Shown here piece by piece: positions 8,762 through 11,043 of a stretch of DNA of 11,043 nt; position 1 is the stretch's first letter; every line of letters begins with the position of its first letter. The DNA is from Thalassiosira profunda (Eukaryota > Bacillariophyta > Thalassiosirophyceae > Thalassiosirales > Thalassiosiraceae): assembly GCA_036939355.1 (NCBI GenBank), contig JALLAP010001243.1, forward strand, positions 1-11,043. Reading direction: 5' to 3'. The notes under the pieces were generated by a model. That model made no database searches. It had not been told where the DNA came from and saw only the letters and a program-made list of their open reading frames with translations. The translations under genes and the position numbers were made by a program.

Positions 8762-10687
8762 TTTCTGCCCAGAAGGCAAACATCATCGTGGCGTCAGCAA
8801 AATAATGGTGATGTGTTGCAAATAGGCACCGGCGATAAGTCGTCGCGGATACTACTCCGTGGCGGGGCGGACGCTTTGTATATGGAGAGAAATGATGATG
8901 TCGGTGCCGCAAACCCGTCTGAGGCGGTGGCAGCGGTGACCGTGCTGGAATCAACCACCAACGTGGATGATGCATCTAACGTGCATGCGTCCTCCGGTGA
9001 CAACGAGATGGCCTACTCGACAATAGGAATCTTGGATGTCCCGAGGTCGCATGGAAGCAATGCAATAATACTTGGCTACAAGGATGGGGACAATTCAGAC
9101 CGACAAGTGCATGAAATATGGGGCATTCAAGGTGAAGACACCAGATCACCCAGTCAAGTTGACTATGGCAATGGTTTGGCGCTGGCCGAGGCTATCGGGT
9201 GCCTGTGCCACGGCCTTGTTCTCAATCTGCCCAAAAGCATGATCGCTGAAACCACCGTTTTCAGCCCAGTTGATGCTCAGCAGCTGGATGATGTGCTCTT
9301 GTGCGTAGCAAATGGCATACTGCGGAGGATGAAGGGGTCCGAGCACATGACAATTCAAGTGTCTGTTACCTTTGACGGGGATAATCGAATGAGCGATTCA
9401 CTGACGACAAACGCAAAGAATTACGTGCAAGGGTATCTGGAACGTGCTATGTGTAGGCTTTGGGAGCTCCAATCTGCAACAGCTGGTGCAAGCGAGGGCA
9501 ACGGCTCTATTCTTGAGCAATGCAAGATTCGCGTTGGCTTTTCTACCGATTCTATGGTTGAAACAGCCACACAGATGGCAAGCAGTTATCTAGTGCAAGG
9601 CGCTGCGGTCGGCGATCACAATGTTGTTTCGCGGCCATTATTTGGAGCTCTCTGCAATCAAGTGCAGGCAGAGATTAGAAGTGGCTGGTTGTCTCATGGT
9701 TACCGTAGCGAAATTGAGCCTCGGTGGAAGAAGTTGTCTAGTGGAGAAGGAGTCGACGAATCGCGTAGAATACCGCAACAAAGTGTGGAGCAAGCAGTCT
9801 CGACAGAGATCAAGGACAAAGTAGAGGCTCTGCTGTCAACGGTCATTGCAGATGCGCAAGAGAGGCTGGATGAAATGGAAAATGAGATGGACGAGGCAAT
9901 ATTAGAGGGCATTGAGGACGGGGTGGACAGTGTTGGGCCAATGCCTGGGTTCAAACAGGATGCCGACTCGATACTGAGTGCAGTATCCTCCCAGTTTCTC
10001 CAGTTGATGGATGATGATACGCTGTCTGCCTCCGATAGAGAATGGGTGAACAGCCAGCGGATACAGGCACTGAAGAACGTGGCTGGGACCGGCATACGTC
10101 GTCTGTTCCACCTGCATCTACAGAATCTTCGCGATCATTACGGTCAATGGTACGAGAGCATGCTTGAAGGCTCAATAACAGATGGTTTTGATGATGAAGA
10201 TAACCGCGAACATGCATGGAAGTTACGGAGCCAAAAGGCAGCCCGGCAGGCGGAGGAAGGGTTTAGACTAGCAGCGTTTGGATCGGTACCTCAAATGTGT
10301 CAACATCCAGATGGAGAGCTTCGCGATGAACTGGCGGGAATGTTCAGCTGCGTCGAAGCATTGGGAGGACTGCTCGAGGATATGTTCGAGGTGACTTCGG
10401 CTCGCGGAATGGAAGAGGAGGAATGGGCAGAAATCATGGGCGGCGTCACTGATGGGAGTGCTGGCGAAGATGTTGCAACTGCCAAGCCGCGGGTGGGACT
10501 TCGGCAGGTCATCAAAAATCTCAAAGCTAAGATCCAGAAGCGCGGCCCGGCAAAGTGGTACGAACGGCTGGCTCTAAAGGCGTTGGTGATTGGCGTCAAT
10601 TACGTGCAAGGCTGGATAGTGCTCCAAGCGTTGAGGAGGGAGGCGATGAAACGAGATCGAGACATGCCCAAGTTCCCCTTGTTCTGA
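8690..10687 (+). CDS. Probable plastid-targeted protein of unknown function, 665 aa
   Basis: A single uninterrupted frame from ATG 8690 to TGA 10685-10687, followed directly by TAA, with no sign of introns. The start is preceded by GGCGACG and opens on a signal peptide: hydrophobic core VPLLLLISVS (11-20), then RPHA|FLPRRQ with Phe at 25. The downstream stretch (25-60) is basic and poor in acid residues and contains LLRGG (55-59), common near mature ends in heterokont plastid proteins. This is the bipartite signal for plastids inside the ER. The mature part has a mixed region with possible alpha/beta folding (105-330), a likely helical or coiled-coil segment rich in Glu (363-408), a conserved-looking helical block LHLQNLRDHYGQWYESML (475-492), EEGFRLAAFGSVP (522-534), an acidic run near 574-580, and a C-terminal hydrophobic or amphipathic helix (about 626-648) with a basic end. 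No P-loop (GxxxxGK[ST]) is present, so a GTPase reading is not supported. I do not recognise the family. It is divergent with the lipid-transfer gene and convergent with the sterol reductase. Confidence 0.85.
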   Translation: MIAPFTPRTAVPLLLLISVSRPHAFLPRRQTSSWRQQNNGDVLQIGTGDKSSRILLRGGADALYMERNDDVGAANPSEAVAAVTVLESTTNVDDASNVHASSGDNEMAYSTIGILDVPRSHGSNAIILGYKDGDNSDRQVHEIWGIQGEDTRSPSQVDYGNGLALAEAIGCLCHGLVLNLPKSMIAETTVFSPVDAQQLDDVLLCVANGILRRMKGSEHMTIQVSVTFDGDNRMSDSLTTNAKNYVQGYLERAMCRLWELQSATAGASEGNGSILEQCKIRVGFSTDSMVETATQMASSYLVQGAAVGDHNVVSRPLFGALCNQVQAEIRSGWLSHGYRSEIEPRWKKLSSGEGVDESRRIPQQSVEQAVSTEIKDKVEALLSTVIADAQERLDEMENEMDEAILEGIEDGVDSVGPMPGFKQDADSILSAVSSQFLQLMDDDTLSASDREWVNSQRIQALKNVAGTGIRRLFHLHLQNLRDHYGQWYESMLEGSITDGFDDEDNREHAWKLRSQKAARQAEEGFRLAAFGSVPQMCQHPDGELRDELAGMFSCVEALGGLLEDMFEVTSARGMEEEEWAEIMGGVTDGSAGEDVATAKPRVGLRQVIKNLKAKIQKRGPAKWYERLALKALVIGVNYVQGWIVLQALRREAMKRDRDMPKFPLF

Positions 10688-10788
10688 TAAAGATTTGATG
10701 CATTGCTAACGATATGAAGTTACCACTCGGGACGGTGCCCTCGTTCGATAGAAGTTATCCCTCAGAGCACCGCACACCAGACCCGTCA
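10688..10788. other. Convergent intergenic spacer with a short direct repeat
   Basis: These 101 bp lie between the stop of the plastid-targeted gene and the stop of the sterol reductase gene. They hold an imperfect direct repeat of 18-19 bp at 10710-10728 and 10746-10763 (shared core CGATA..GAAGTTA.C..CTC). No AATAAA is seen on the plus strand. Both 3' UTRs must be short or overlapping. Confidence 0.45.
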
Positions 10789-11043
10789 CTAAACGAGACC
10801 AGGAATGAACCGGTACGGAACAATCTCTTTGTATTTGTCCCAATCGGCGCCGTACTTTTGAGCGCACATGTGATCGTCCCTTATCGACCGGTGCACCAGC
10901 AATATCGCAAAGTAGATTGCGTAGTAATACGGCACGATGCTGTCGAAGCCACACAGCATGCACCAGCTCAGGCCCATGATCCAGTCGCCCGTGTAGTTGA
11001 TTTTGCGCGCCATGCCCCACCATCCGCTCGTCAGCAGCTTCGT
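10789..11043 (-). CDS. Sterol reductase, ERG4/ERG24/DHCR7 family, C-terminal part (DHCR7-like; partial)
   Basis: The frame is open from the right edge (11043) to TAG at 10791-10789, giving the last 84 residues. It encodes LLTSGWWGMARKINYTGDW, then a hydrophobic segment (CGFDSIVPYYYAIYFAILL), then VHRSIRDDHMCAQKYGADW and the terminus VPYRFIPGLV. The H-R-x2-R-D-x3-C-x2-K-Y-G-x-D-W string is the C-terminal signature of the sterol reductase family, multi-pass ER enzymes that reduce sterol double bonds with NADPH. The GWWG.AR..NY.GD block is the other conserved C-terminal piece. The ending PYR.IPG and PYYYAIYFAILLVHR resemble 7-dehydrocholesterol reductase (DHCR7/DWF5) more than delta-14 reductases, which usually end in IPYxY. 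Family membership is very secure; the choice of DHCR7 is moderate because the N-terminal part is outside the window. The ATG at 11013 is internal, not the start. Confidence 0.9.
   Translation of the reverse strand, partial: TKLLTSGWWGMARKINYTGDWIMGLSWCMLCGFDSIVPYYYAIYFAILLVHRSIRDDHMCAQKYGADWDKYKEIVPYRFIPGLV

Noticed and set aside
8560..8805. 81-codon plus-strand open frame overlapping the start of the plastid-targeted gene
   Set aside because: It overlaps in another frame and ends within the transit peptide region; the 8690 frame continues for 665 codons with a clear signal peptide.
8690..10687. The plastid-targeted protein as a dynamin, atlastin or RHD3-type GTPase
   Set aside because: Its helical middle and C-terminal hydrophobic helix suggested this, but there is no GxxxxGK[ST] P-loop and no switch motif.

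Overview
This window looks like nuclear DNA from a unicellular alga with a secondary red plastid, most likely a photosynthetic stramenopile. The case is an inference from four things. One gene starts with a signal peptide followed by an Ala-Phe junction (HA|FLPRR), the 'ASAFAP'-type plastid entry signal of diatoms and their relatives. The genes are long, in the standard code, with almost no introns. The two introns I can resolve are tiny (64 and 68 nt) with normal GT-AG ends. The proteins are eukaryotic (a bridge-like lipid transfer protein and a sterol reductase). Cryptophytes and haptophytes use similar plastid signals and are not excluded. There are no bacterial operons, rRNA, tRNA, CRISPR arrays or mobile elements that I can see.

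Layout, left to right. Positions 3-344 (+) hold the 3' end of an unrecognised gene cut by the window edge. It meets, tail to tail and 49 bp apart, a very large minus-strand gene at 8244-394. That gene has three exons and encodes a 2,572-residue member of the BLTP2 / Hobbit / SABRE / FMP27 family of bridge-like lipid transfer proteins. A 445-bp head-to-head intergenic region (8245-8689) separates it from an intronless plus-strand gene (8690-10687) for a 665-residue, probably plastid-targeted protein of unknown function. That gene runs tail to tail, 101 bp apart, into the 3' end of a minus-strand sterol reductase gene of the ERG4/ERG24/DHCR7 family (10789 to the right edge).

The BLTP2-family protein should be an ER-anchored, rod-like lipid channel at membrane contact sites, and the sterol reductase is an ER membrane enzyme, so two of the four genes concern ER lipid metabolism. 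The unknown protein shares a putative bidirectional promoter with the BLTP2 gene, which raises the untested possibility of co-expression.

The most unusual thing here is inside the BLTP2-family protein. Near its C-terminus it carries a compact 6-Cys/2-His cluster that closely matches a CHORD zinc-binding module (residues about 2230-2277). Much earlier there is a second, unrelated cysteine/histidine-rich insertion (residues about 1254-1281). The N-terminus has three hydrophobic stretches where one anchor is usual. The second unknown is the plastid-targeted protein itself, which I cannot place in any family.
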